From positions 3,596,001 to 3,660,000 of the forward strand of contig NZ_CP143545.1 of the NCBI RefSeq assembly GCF_046237625.1: a stretch of 64,000 nucleotides of DNA, in the 5' to 3' direction. Shown here piece by piece: positions 32,654-40,319 of the stretch. Source of the stretch: Paraperibacillus esterisolvens. GTDB taxonomy: Bacteria; Bacillota; Bacilli; Bacillales; DSM-1321. Made by a program: the position numbers and the translations under genes. The notes beneath the pieces are model-generated. The model made no database searches, was not told where the DNA came from, and was given only the letters and a program-made list of their open reading frames with translations. Each line of letters starts with the position of its first letter. Position 1 is the stretch's first letter.

Positions 32654-33838
32654 TTACTTATCGTTCAAGGCTGTTACGCCAGGCAGTTCCTTGCCTTCCA
32701 TGAACTCAAGGGATGCACCGCCGCCGGTTGAGATGTGAGACATTTTTTCAGCCAGGCCGAATTTTTCGACTGCCGCTGCAGAGTCTCCGCCGCCGATCAC
32801 ACTGAACACGCCGTCTGCTTCTGCAAGGGCTTCAGCTACCGCGCGGGTACCATTGGCGAACACATTCAGTTCGAATACACCCATTGGCCCATTCCAGATC
32901 ACCAGCTTGGAGTTTTTAATGACTTCAGCATACGTTTCTCTGGTTTTAGGTCCGATATCCAATGCTTCCCAGTCAGATGGAATCTCTGCAATGCTGACTT
33001 CGCGGGTATTGGCATCCTCTGAGAAATCGTCGGCGATGATAACATCCTCCGGCATATAGAAGTTCACATTTTTCTCTTTGGCTTTTTCAATGAATGATTT
33101 GGCCAGGTCGATTTTATCTTCTTCAAGCAGGGATTTTCCAATTTCATGGCCCTGGGATTTTATGAAAGTATAAGCAAGTCCTCCGCCGATGATCAGGTTG
33201 TCCACCTTATCAAGGAGGTTCTCGATGACACCGATTTTATCTTTTACCTTTGCTCCGCCCACAATGGCCGTGAAAGGACGATCCGGGTTCGAGAGTGCTT
33301 TGCCAAGTACATCAAGCTCTTTCTGCATCAGCAGCCCGGCAACGGCAGGAATGTTTTTCGCAATTCCTTCTGTTGAAGCATGGGCACGGTGTGCGGCACC
33401 GAACGCGTCATTCACATACACATCCGCAAGCTCAGCAAACGCCCTGGCCAGTTCAGGGTCATTTTTTTCTTCCCCTGGATAGAACCTGACATTTTCAAGA
33501 AGAAGGACGTCGCCTTCAGACATGCTGCCGATTTCTTCTTTGACAGAATCACCGTATGCTTCGTCTGTTTTTTTCACTTGAACATCTAATAGCTCGCTCA
33601 GGCGGCCTGCTACAGGATTCAGCCTCAGTTCCTCCACTGCCTGTCCTTTAGGACGGCCGAGGTGGCTGGCGAGGATAACTTTCGCTCCCTGCTCCCTTAA
33701 GTACTGAATGGTTGGAAGAGCAGCTCTGATTCTCGTATCATCCGTTACTTCGCCGTTTTGCATAGGTACGTTAAAGTCGACGCGGCAGAATACCCGTTTG
33801 CCCTTAACATCAATATCCTTGATTGATTTCTTATTCAT
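32654..33838 (-). CDS. pgk: Phosphoglycerate kinase
   Basis: ATP-forming step from 1,3-bisphosphoglycerate to 3-phosphoglycerate. 394 residues. KRVFCRVDFNVP and SHLGRPKG are N-domain signatures and GGGDSAAAVEKFG is the nucleotide-binding C-domain segment. The start follows AAGGAGGTCTTTGGTTC. It is separated from gapA by a hairpin that may lower downstream expression. Confidence 0.98.
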   Translation of the reverse strand: MNKKSIKDIDVKGKRVFCRVDFNVPMQNGEVTDDTRIRAALPTIQYLREQGAKVILASHLGRPKGQAVEELRLNPVAGRLSELLDVQVKKTDEAYGDSVKEEIGSMSEGDVLLLENVRFYPGEEKNDPELARAFAELADVYVNDAFGAAHRAHASTEGIAKNIPAVAGLLMQKELDVLGKALSNPDRPFTAIVGGAKVKDKIGVIENLLDKVDNLIIGGGLAYTFIKSQGHEIGKSLLEEDKIDLAKSFIEKAKEKNVNFYMPEDVIIADDFSEDANTREVSIAEIPSDWEALDIGPKTRETYAEVIKNSKLVIWNGPMGVFELNVFANGTRAVAEALAEADGVFSVIGGGDSAAAVEKFGLAEKMSHISTGGGASLEFMEGKELPGVTALNDK

Positions 33839-33935
33839 GAACCAAAGACCTCCTCATTAAATAGACCGGGGCTGTTCCCACTTGTCTTCCGCCCCAGGTT
33901 TCACCTGTTAAAGCTTTTGGCTGCTGTTCAAAAAA

Positions 33936-33969
33936 AAGGGGAAGAAGGGCATAAGTCCCCGCTCCCCTT
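33936..33969 (-). terminator. Intercistronic terminator/attenuator between gapA and pgk
   Basis: AAGGGGAAG...CTCCCCTT imperfect hairpin; the minus strand continues TTTTTTTTG. As in B. subtilis, it probably yields abundant cggR-gapA mRNA with partial readthrough into pgk. Confidence 0.65.
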
Positions 33970-34030
33970 ATTCCTAAATATTATAGCTATATTTATTCAT
34001 AAAGCCTAATATTAAGTGGTTTTCAGTTTA

Positions 34031-35038
34031 TTAAAAACCTTTTTTTGCGATGAAGTCGATCAGGTCTACAACACGGTTAGAGTAACCAGTTTCGTTATCG
34101 TACCAAGAAAGTACTTTTACCATGTTGCCTTCCATAACCATTGTAGACAATGCATCTACAGAAGAAGAGTATGTGCTGCCGTTGTAGTCAGTAGATACAA
34201 GCGGAAGCTCATTGTACTCAAGGATTCCTTTAAGGTCGCCTTCAGCAGCTTCCCTAAGGGCTGCGTTCACTTCTTCAACAGTAGTGTCTTTTTCAAGCTC
34301 AGCAACAAGGTCAACCACTGATACGTTTGGTGTAGGCACACGCATAGCCATACCGTTCAGCTTGCCTTTAAGTTCAGGAAGTACAAGGGCAACCGCTTTT
34401 GCAGCACCAGTAGTAGTCGGGATGATGTTCTCGGCTGCTGCACGTGCACGGCGGTAGTCTTTGTGCGGAAGGTCAAGGATCTGCTGGTCATTCGTGTAAG
34501 AGTGAACAGTAGTCATCATGCCGCGTACGATTCCAAACTTCTCATGTAGTACTTTTGCAAACGGCGCAAGGCAGTTTGTAGTACAAGAAGCGTTAGAGAT
34601 TACATGGTGGCTGGCTGCATCGTACTTATCGTTGTTAACACCCATAACGATTGTGATGTCTTCATCGTTTGCAGGAGCAGAGATGATGACTTTCTTAGCG
34701 CCGGCTTCAAGGTGCTTAGCTGCATCGTCACGCTTAGTGAAACGGCCTGTAGATTCAACAACCACTTCTACTCCAAGCTCGCCCCAGCCAAGCTGTGCAG
34801 GATCGCGCTCAGCAAGTACTTTGATCTTTTGTCCGGCAACTACTAGTGAATCGCCGTCAACTGTTACCTGTTCAGATAGAGTTCCATGAACTGTATCATA
34901 CTGCAATAGGTGAGCAAGCATAGCTGCATCTGTCAGGTCATTGATTGCTACGATTTCAACCTCTGGGTTTTTAAGAGCCGCGCGGAATACGTTACGTCCA
35001 ATACGGCCAAATCCGTTAATACCAACTTTTACTGTCAT
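34031..35038 (-). CDS. gapA: Glyceraldehyde-3-phosphate dehydrogenase, glycolytic
   Basis: NAD-dependent oxidation of glyceraldehyde 3-phosphate to 1,3-bisphosphoglycerate. 335 residues; NAD fold GINGFGRIGRNVF, active-site SNASCTTNC with Cys152. Its position directly after cggR identifies it as the glycolytic GapA rather than the gluconeogenic paralogue. Confidence 0.97.
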   Translation of the reverse strand: MTVKVGINGFGRIGRNVFRAALKNPEVEIVAINDLTDAAMLAHLLQYDTVHGTLSEQVTVDGDSLVVAGQKIKVLAERDPAQLGWGELGVEVVVESTGRFTKRDDAAKHLEAGAKKVIISAPANDEDITIVMGVNNDKYDAASHHVISNASCTTNCLAPFAKVLHEKFGIVRGMMTTVHSYTNDQQILDLPHKDYRRARAAAENIIPTTTGAAKAVALVLPELKGKLNGMAMRVPTPNVSVVDLVAELEKDTTVEEVNAALREAAEGDLKGILEYNELPLVSTDYNGSTYSSSVDALSTMVMEGNMVKVLSWYDNETGYSNRVVDLIDFIAKKGF

Positions 35039-35098
35039 TTAAAAAATCCTCCTTTAATATTAGGGAATCCTTATTTTCATAAATATATCTTAAAAGGC

Positions 35099-36115
35099 TT
35101 AGCCCTTTAATAACTCGTTTGCGACTGAATCGTCGGTGATAAGGGTAGTTGTTGATGGTGCCATTTTAAGGTAGGCCCTGATTGCCTTGGCCTTCGAGCT
35201 TCCGCCCGCGACAGCAATCACACTGTCTGCATGCTTCAGGTCTTCCTTCTGAATGCCCACTGTATGGACCTTGTGGACAATTTCGCCGTCTTCGTTGAAA
35301 TAATAGCCAAAGGCTTCCCCAACAGCGTTTCCTGCTTCAATCTTATCCATGACCTCCGGCGAAGATCTCCGGCGGCTCGCCATTGCCTTGGCATCGCCTA
35401 TACCATGGACCACAATATTCGCCCGTTTAATTAAGGAAATCACTTCTTTGATTGCCGGCTCTTTCATGAAAGAGAAATAAGCTTCCTTGCTTACCTGTTC
35501 AGGTACATACAGCACCCGGCAGGCGGAATTCATGTTCGCTGCCATATTGGCCGCTATCGTGTTCGCCTGGTTCTCCATATCCTCGCCAAGCCCGCCTCTT
35601 GCCGGTACAAAGAGCGTACGGCGCGGATCCGGCGTCAGCATTCCGGCTACAGCCGCAAGCGTCGATCCGCCAGTCACAGCGATGATATTATCACCCGATA
35701 AATTCCTTTTTATACAAGAAGCACATTCTTTTCCCAATTCGTTTTTGACTCCAGGTGCGCCATCACTGTTGCCACTGACTATGATCACTTCTTTAATGGA
35801 GTAGGAACGGGCTAATAGCTCTTCCTTTTTGTCTATACCCATTACCTCTCGCATTACACCATTTAATTTCTCCAAAAGAACAAGTCCTGAATCAGTGACG
35901 TTCATCCCCGACGGAAGAATGTTGATAAGATTCTGGTCTTTGAGAAATTCTACTTCTGCACGCAGAGTCCGTTCGGTAAGGTTAAGACTGGCTGCCAGGT
36001 TCCGCCGGCCTACAGGCTGCATCAATTTTATGTAACGTAGGATCTGGTAGCGCTTTTGCATGACATCCATTAAATCAGGCAGCAGCTTTTTTTGAACCTC
36101 AATTAATGAGCGCAT
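35099..36115 (-). CDS. cggR: Central glycolytic genes repressor
   Basis: A SorC/DeoR-type repressor of the gapA operon that releases DNA when fructose 1,6-bisphosphate binds. 338 residues: an N-terminal winged helix (NLAASLNLTERTLRAEVEFL) and a sugar-phosphate-binding domain (from about 90; includes TGGSTLAAVAGMLTP). First gene of the operon and autoregulated, with an operator 33 bp upstream. The start follows GAAGGAGTTAAGAG. Confidence 0.97.
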   Translation of the reverse strand: MRSLIEVQKKLLPDLMDVMQKRYQILRYIKLMQPVGRRNLAASLNLTERTLRAEVEFLKDQNLINILPSGMNVTDSGLVLLEKLNGVMREVMGIDKKEELLARSYSIKEVIIVSGNSDGAPGVKNELGKECASCIKRNLSGDNIIAVTGGSTLAAVAGMLTPDPRRTLFVPARGGLGEDMENQANTIAANMAANMNSACRVLYVPEQVSKEAYFSFMKEPAIKEVISLIKRANIVVHGIGDAKAMASRRRSSPEVMDKIEAGNAVGEAFGYYFNEDGEIVHKVHTVGIQKEDLKHADSVIAVAGGSSKAKAIRAYLKMAPSTTTLITDDSVANELLKG

Positions 36116-36147
36116 CTCTTAACTCCTTCAATAGCCGCAACAGGCTG

Positions 36148-36183
36148 GTCGATTTTAGTCCCGCATAGACATATTATGTCCCG
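36148..36183 (-). promoter_or_regulatory. CggR operator
   Basis: On the minus strand CGGGACATAATATGTC, TATG, then CGGGACTAAAATCGAC. The known CggR site is CGGGACN6TGTCN4CGGGACN6TGTC; only the last half deviates (CGAC for TGTC). It lies downstream of the promoter, where CggR acts as a roadblock. Confidence 0.9.
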
Positions 36184-36218
36184 CATGCCGTAAAAAAAAT
36201 ACCCCTGTTTCACAATTC

Positions 36219-36247
36219 ATTCTAACAGGAGTATATGCAATGTTCAA
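36219..36247 (-). promoter_or_regulatory. SigA promoter of the cggR-gapA operon
   Basis: TTGAAC (minus strand, 36242-36247), 17 bp, TAGAAT (36219-36224). A cre-like TGCAAACGCTTACT at 36270-36283 lies just upstream with two deviations from consensus. Confidence 0.75.
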
Positions 36248-36300
36248 CTGATATGTTCAGGTTTTTTTCTGCAAACGCTTACTGCACCAAGGGATGGAGC

Positions 36301-36540
36301 TTATCCCCTGCCCAGCTGTCCAATGAGAGCGGCGCCATCTATCTGCCCGTATTGCAGGACTTCCCCATTCCATTCCACAACCGGAATCATCAGGCCGAAA
36401 CGTTCCAAAAGCTCATCGCTTGAATGGATATCAATTTCTTTTATCGAAAAATCATGTTCTGCCCCGAGCACCTCCAGCACATTCCTGGCCTTGGTACAAA
36501 GCGGGCATTGTGATCTTGTATAAAAAATCAGTTCTGTCAT
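36301..36540 (-). CDS. Glutaredoxin-like thiol protein
   Basis: 79 residues with a thioredoxin fold and the redox motif CPLC (residues 12-15 in YTRSQCPLCTKA). It belongs to the DUF836/glutaredoxin-like group found beside sigL-gapA in Bacillus. The redox partner is unknown. It lies 18 bp after sigL and is probably cotranscribed with it. Confidence 0.85.
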   Translation of the reverse strand: MTELIFYTRSQCPLCTKARNVLEVLGAEHDFSIKEIDIHSSDELLERFGLMIPVVEWNGEVLQYGQIDGAALIGQLGRG

Positions 36541-36558
36541 AACTCCATCCCTAACTGT

Positions 36559-37872
36559 CTAATATCGCTTCCGTTTGGAAGAAGAAGGTATGTTGAGAAG
36601 GTCGCGGTACTTGGCAACCGTCCTCCTCGAAAGAAGAATTCCTTTTTCCTTTTTTAATATATCAGAAAGATCCTGATCTGATAACGGCCTCGTCTTCTCC
36701 TCGGATTCAATCAGACCCACAAGCTCCCTTTTGACAGCTTCGGCCGACATTTCACCCGAGGACACGGATTGAATCTGAGCAGAAAAAAAAGCACGAAGCT
36801 CCACCGTCCCAAACGGTGCCTGCACAAACTTATCCCGCACCGCCCGGCTCACAGTCGACTCATGAATCCCCAGCTCATCTGCCACTTCCTTCATGGTCAT
36901 CGGCTTGAGACTGGCAAGCCCCTTCCTAAAACAATGTTCCTGCTTCTCTACAATCAGCTTTGTCACCCGCAAGATAGTCTCCCGCCGCTGAAGCAGACTT
37001 TTAGAAATCCACTGATACTCCTGCCACTTTTCCTGGAGGAATTTACCCACCCCATGCTCACGCGATGACTTCAAGAATTCATAATAGTCCTGATTCAGGC
37101 TCCAGCCCGAGCCTCTTTCCACAAGCGCAACCTGAAGCCTGCCGTCCCTATGCTCCACCTTCACATCAGGCACTGCATACGCTGGCTTCTCCGACTGGAA
37201 GGCCGCACCCGGCCTCGGATTCAGTGTCAGCACAAAATCCTGCACTTCCTGGATATCTTGAAGCGTGATACCAAGCTTCTTCGCAAGATCCTTCCAGCGC
37301 TTATCGGCAAACAGCATAAAATGCTCCCTGAGAACCGCTTCGGCATGCTGCTTTGCACCCGTCATCCGTTCCGCTTGAAGCAGAAGGCACTCCTGCAGGC
37401 TTCGGGCCCCCACTCCGGCAGGCTCCAATCCCTGAATATATCCAAGGCAGCGCTCCACCATCTCTGTATCACAGCCCGCCTTACCGGCCACATCCGAAAG
37501 GTCCGCCCGCAGATAGCCATTCTGATCAAGATTCAGAATCAGGCCCTTCAGCACCCTCTTCTCGTCTTCGCGCCGATTCTGCAGCCCCACCTGAATCCAC
37601 AAATAATCATGAAGCGAAACCGGCGGCCCGCCGATCTGCTCAAGCCAATAAGACGCATCCTGCTCACGCTGCCTCCGCCGCCCTGCGCCTGCACCTCCCA
37701 CATATGAAGACACCGGCTCCAGCTGAACAAGCGGATTCTCCACCGCCCGCTCCTCCAAAAAAGACGCCAGCTCCTGCGACGAATACTGAAGCAAAGCAAT
37801 CGCCTGACTCAGCTCCTGCGTCATCGAAAGCCGCAGACCCTGCTGCTGAAACAACCCATTCCCCAGTTCCAT
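36559..37872 (-). CDS. sigL: RNA polymerase sigma-54 factor
   Basis: 437 residues. The N-terminal activator-interacting region (LFQQQGLRLSMTQELSQAIALLQ), a core-binding domain, the helix-turn-helix MKEVADELGIHESTVSRAV and the C-terminal RpoN box SRRTVAKYR are all present. In Bacillus it directs enhancer-dependent genes such as levanase, arginine and acetoin catabolism. The start is the ATG at 37872 behind AGAGGGGGCG; the in-frame frame upstream to 37899 is not used. Confidence 0.96.
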   Translation of the reverse strand: MELGNGLFQQQGLRLSMTQELSQAIALLQYSSQELASFLEERAVENPLVQLEPVSSYVGGAGAGRRRQREQDASYWLEQIGGPPVSLHDYLWIQVGLQNRREDEKRVLKGLILNLDQNGYLRADLSDVAGKAGCDTEMVERCLGYIQGLEPAGVGARSLQECLLLQAERMTGAKQHAEAVLREHFMLFADKRWKDLAKKLGITLQDIQEVQDFVLTLNPRPGAAFQSEKPAYAVPDVKVEHRDGRLQVALVERGSGWSLNQDYYEFLKSSREHGVGKFLQEKWQEYQWISKSLLQRRETILRVTKLIVEKQEHCFRKGLASLKPMTMKEVADELGIHESTVSRAVRDKFVQAPFGTVELRAFFSAQIQSVSSGEMSAEAVKRELVGLIESEEKTRPLSDQDLSDILKKEKGILLSRRTVAKYRDLLNIPSSSKRKRY

Positions 37873-38359
37873 CCAAACGCCCCCTCTGCCTACCACCATT
37901 ATAAAATAAAAAGGCAGACAATGGGAATGTAAACGTTTCCAATTCTAAATGCGGAAAGCGGTGCCTTCCCAGTATTATCCATGTTTTTACAATGTTTGCG
38001 AAATATGTACAGACATTAAAACTTAGCAGGAAGGCAGATGCCTGGGAGTGAAACTGCAAGTAAATCTTGGAGTTCCGCAAGTAAATCACCCGTTTCAAAA
38101 AGTAAATTATCAGCTTCCGCAAATAAATTTAAAATTTCGTAAGTAATTTCACTAGCCTGCAATATTGAAATAAAGCCGACGGTGCAGAGTTAAATATGCT
38201 GCGGTGTGCCATATAAACGAAAGGACCAAGAATAAGAAAACAGCGGTAAATGATTACCTAACTGAGATAAGGGTAAATAACCTACTACTTCTTTCTGCTT
38301 AATGCCACGTACTAAGTTTTCTTTGGACAACAAGGAGGGCTTGGTGGGAGGTGATAGGC
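37873..38359. other. Intergenic region with repeat array
   Basis: 487 bp without a supported gene. It contains the sigL upstream region and, at 38056-38150, a 21-bp-period repeat. Short frames on both strands have no ribosome binding sites. Confidence 0.5.
38056..38150 (+). repeat. Tandem degenerate repeat, 21-bp period
   Basis: The core GCAAGTAAAT begins at 38056 and 38077; variants begin at 38098 (AAAAGTAAAT), 38119 (GCAAATAAAT) and 38139 (GTAAGTAA). The first four are exactly 21 bp apart, two turns of B-DNA; the last is 20 bp away. The AT cores are separated by more variable sequence often ending TTC. The array is not in a plausible reading frame. Confidence 0.7.
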
Positions 38360-38548
38360 TTGAGAAAGGTCTATGGAATAGCAAAGTTAATCGTTTATCT
38401 TGATTCAGTTGGGTACCCCCTTACTGAGCAGGAAATCCTCAGTCTTATACACAACAGAGAATTACCGCATCATAAGTCTGTCAGCAATCTTATTATTTTC
38501 AACCTTGATCATATCGACTGGTGGATCAGTCAACGGTTAACTCCATAG
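38360..38548 (+). CDS. Small excisionase-like or DNA-binding protein, unassigned
   Basis: 62 residues starting from TTG at 38360, chosen because GGGAGGTGAT precedes it (a GTG at 38351 lies inside that Shine-Dalgarno). The sequence VYGIAKLIVYLDSVGYPLTE, then HHKSVSNLIIFNLDHIDWWI resembles the MerR/excisionase-like winged helix of small DNA-binding proteins, but I cannot name it. A strong terminator follows. Confidence 0.6.
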   Translation: MRKVYGIAKLIVYLDSVGYPLTEQEILSLIHNRELPHHKSVSNLIIFNLDHIDWWISQRLTP

Positions 38549-38551
38549 AGG

Positions 38552-38578
38552 AAGCCCTGCTCACGCAGGGCTTTTTTT
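38552..38578 (+). terminator. Terminator of the small DNA-binding-like gene
   Basis: AAGCCCTGC (38552-38560) pairs with GCAGGGCTT (38565-38573), followed by a run of T. Confidence 0.9.
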
Positions 38579-38640
38579 AGTTTCCCTATTAAATCCGCTC
38601 TTTTTCTTTCATTTTCCCTAGCACGACTTTCGAGCGTACT

Positions 38641-38649
38641 TGCTATAAT
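38641..38649 (+). promoter_or_regulatory. Extended -10 promoter
   Basis: TGCTATAAT is a full extended -10. No clear -35 lies 17 bp upstream. It is placed 36 nt before a 42-codon frame with a ribosome binding site. Confidence 0.5.
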
Positions 38650-38684
38650 GCTGAGTAAAAAATTAAGAAATAGGCGGGAAATAT

Positions 38685-38813
38685 ATGGGATATTACCGAA
38701 ATTCAGGCTGCAGGGCAAAAGAATGTCTGGCAGACCTTGCTGCTCCAGCCGCTGGTCAGGAAGACCAGAAGTACAAAAAGCCTGCACGTTACTGGAATTG
38801 GCTTAGACGATAA
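38685..38813 (+). CDS. Possible 42-residue protein
   Basis: ATG at 38685, preceded by GGCGGGAAATAT and an extended -10 promoter, encodes MGYYRNSGCRAKECLADLAA then PAAGQEDQKYKKPARYWNWL and ends RR. It is basic and rich in aromatics, with two cysteines. I recognise no family. The signals before it are better than for random frames; a minus-strand frame over the same DNA has none. Confidence 0.45.
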   Translation: MGYYRNSGCRAKECLADLAAPAAGQEDQKYKKPARYWNWLRR

Positions 38814-38903
38814 ATAGGACAAGCCTGCAGCATAACGGCACTCAGCAGTACGCCCCACTCTTTACAAGGAGAAGGGCCTATTTCTTTATAAACAAAAAAG
38901 GTC

Positions 38904-38924
38904 TTCCAGGCATGATGCCTGGAA
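38904..38924. terminator. Terminator between tRNA-Arg and the small gene
   Basis: TTCCAGGCA-TG-ATGCCTGGAA is nearly a perfect palindrome. Minus-strand transcripts continue ACCTTTTTTG and plus-strand transcripts reach CCCTTTTC, so it can work both ways, mainly for the tRNA. Confidence 0.8.
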
Positions 38925-38942
38925 AACCCTTTTCTTATTTTA

Positions 38943-39014
38943 CGCCCTCGGCAGGAATCGAACCCACATCTTAAGAACCGGAATCTCACGTGCTATCCTT
39001 TGCACCACGAGGGC
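38943..39014 (-). tRNA. tRNA-Arg (anticodon CCG)
   Basis: 72 nt. Acceptor strands GCCCTCG and CGAGGGC pair fully, with G as discriminator. The anticodon loop TTCCGGT carries CCG, flanked by TGAGA/TCTTA. The T-arm GGGTTCGATTCC is standard. The 3' CCA is not encoded. Confidence 0.95.
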
Positions 39015-39079
39015 AAGTTATTAATGGTCCCAGAAAGATATTATATTTCACTTCAAAGCTTTTTGCAAGGTAAAATTAT

Positions 39080-39104
39080 GTTTAAAACGGATAAGTTTGG
39101 GTAT
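39080..39104 (+). promoter_or_regulatory. SigB (general stress) promoter of clpP
   Basis: GTTTAA (39080-39085), 13 bp, GGGTAT (39099-39104): an exact match to the SigB consensus GTTTAA-N12-14-GGGTAT, about 195 bp before the clpP start. Confidence 0.85.
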
Positions 39105-39213
39105 CATGGTTAAAGTATTTAAATTGCTGCTTAAAGGGCAGGCTTTTATATAGTATTTACTACATAGCGGAAATTTATGTCGAAGGAAACTTTGTGTAAA
39201 TTGCAGTGTAACG

Positions 39214-39244
39214 TTTGACCTAAATTGACCAATAAGTGTATCAT
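39214..39244 (+). promoter_or_regulatory. CtsR operator and SigA promoter of clpP
   Basis: TTTGACC-TAA-ATTGACC (39214-39230) matches the CtsR heptad repeat with one deviation. TTGACC at 39215 serves as -35, with TATCAT at 39239-39244 as -10. CtsR would occlude the -35 until heat or protein stress releases it. Confidence 0.85.
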
Positions 39245-39299
39245 AATAGTAAGGATGAATAATCCATTTGGGTTACTTGTTTAAAGGAGGAGAAATTAG

Positions 39300-39908
39300 A
39301 TGAATTTAATTCCTACAGTAATTGAACAGACAAACCGCGGTGAGCGTGCGTATGATATTTATTCACGCCTGCTTAAGGACCGTATTATCATGCTGGGAAG
39401 CGCAATCGATGACAATGTGTCTAACTCTATTGTAGCACAGCTTTTGTTCCTTGAAGCGGAGAATCCTGAGAAGGATATCTACTTGTATATTAACAGCCCG
39501 GGCGGCAGCATCACTTCCGGTATGGCTATCTATGATACAATGCAGTTCATCAAGCCTAAGGTTTCTACGATCTGCATCGGCATGGCTGCATCCATGGGTG
39601 CATTCCTGCTTGCCGCTGGTGAGAAGGGCATGCGTTATGTGCTTCCTAACAGTGAGGTTATGATCCATCAGCCGCTGGGCGGAGCTCAGGGTCAGGCTAC
39701 CGAGATCGAGATTGCCGCGAAACGCATTCTTTTCCTTCGTGAAAGATTAAATCAGATTCTTTCTGAGCGTTCTGGCCAGCCTCTTGAGGTCATCGCACAC
39801 GATACAGAAAGAGATAACTTCATGACTGCTGAAAGAGCCGTAGAATACGGCCTTGTAGACAAAATCATGACTCGTAATGACCTTGAAAAGGGAAAATTGG
39901 ATAAATAA
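39300..39908 (+). CDS. clpP: ATP-dependent Clp protease proteolytic subunit
   Basis: The 14-subunit serine peptidase that degrades proteins fed by ClpX, ClpC or ClpE, including tmRNA-tagged peptides. 202 residues. The catalytic triad is Ser98 (AASMGAF), His123 (MIHQP) and Asp172 (TERDNF). The start follows AAAGGAGGAGAAATTAG. Upstream are a SigB promoter and a CtsR-covered SigA promoter. Convergent with crh and sharing a terminator with it. Confidence 0.99.
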   Translation: MNLIPTVIEQTNRGERAYDIYSRLLKDRIIMLGSAIDDNVSNSIVAQLLFLEAENPEKDIYLYINSPGGSITSGMAIYDTMQFIKPKVSTICIGMAASMGAFLLAAGEKGMRYVLPNSEVMIHQPLGGAQGQATEIEIAAKRILFLRERLNQILSERSGQPLEVIAHDTERDNFMTAERAVEYGLVDKIMTRNDLEKGKLDK

Positions 39909-39913
39909 TTTAA

Positions 39914-39951
39914 AAAGAGGCTCTGCTCCCTTGTGGGGGGCGGAGCCTCTT
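39914..39951. terminator. Bidirectional terminator between clpP and crh
   Basis: AAGAGGCTC.GCTCCC pairs with GGGGGCGGAGCCTCTT; A/T tracts flank both sides. Confidence 0.85.
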
Positions 39952-39955
39952 AAAA

Positions 39956-40213
39956 TTAATCCTGTTTTTGGACAAACGCTTGCAGCGCTTCGAGCGCTTC
40001 CTCTTCATCATTGCCCTCGGCCACAAGCTTGACTTCTGTACCTGCGCTTACCGCGAGGCTCATCAGTCCCATGATGCTCTTTGCATTAACCTTTTTCCCA
40101 TCCTTCTCGAGGAACACATCGGCTGAATACCGGTTTGCTTCCTGGACAAAAAGTGCGGCCGGCCTTGCCTGCAATCCGGTTTTCAATCGCACCTGCACTA
40201 CTTTTTCTACCAT
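39956..40213 (-). CDS. crh: Catabolite repression HPr-like protein Crh
   Basis: An 85-residue HPr homologue that cannot act in the PTS: position 15 is Gln (LKTGLQARPAA) where HPr has the phosphorylatable His. Ser46 (NAKSIMGLMS), the target of HPr kinase, is kept, so Crh-Ser-P serves as CcpA corepressor. The ATG at 40213 after GGGGAGGAAAAGGCAG is the start. Last gene of the trxB-yvcI-rapZ-yvcK-whiA-crh block. HPr kinase is at 57 kb. Confidence 0.96.
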   Translation of the reverse strand: MVEKVVQVRLKTGLQARPAALFVQEANRYSADVFLEKDGKKVNAKSIMGLMSLAVSAGTEVKLVAEGNDEEEALEALQAFVQKQD

Positions 40214-40319
40214 CTGCCTTTTCCTCCCCTGCACCTTTTTATTATTTATGTTGTAAAACAGTTGAGTATTATCTTTATTTATCCTAAGTTTCTAAGATGT
40301 AAGCGCGGTGTGTGCAAGT

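Noticed and set aside
36559..37907. Long plus-strand frames opposite sigL
   Set aside because: Shadow frames of a clearly coding, GC-biased gene; the translations are low-complexity proline/serine-rich and lack start signals.
38056..38150. CRISPR array
   Set aside because: Units are 21 bp and degenerate, there are no constant repeats with unique spacers of about 30 bp, and no cas genes are present.
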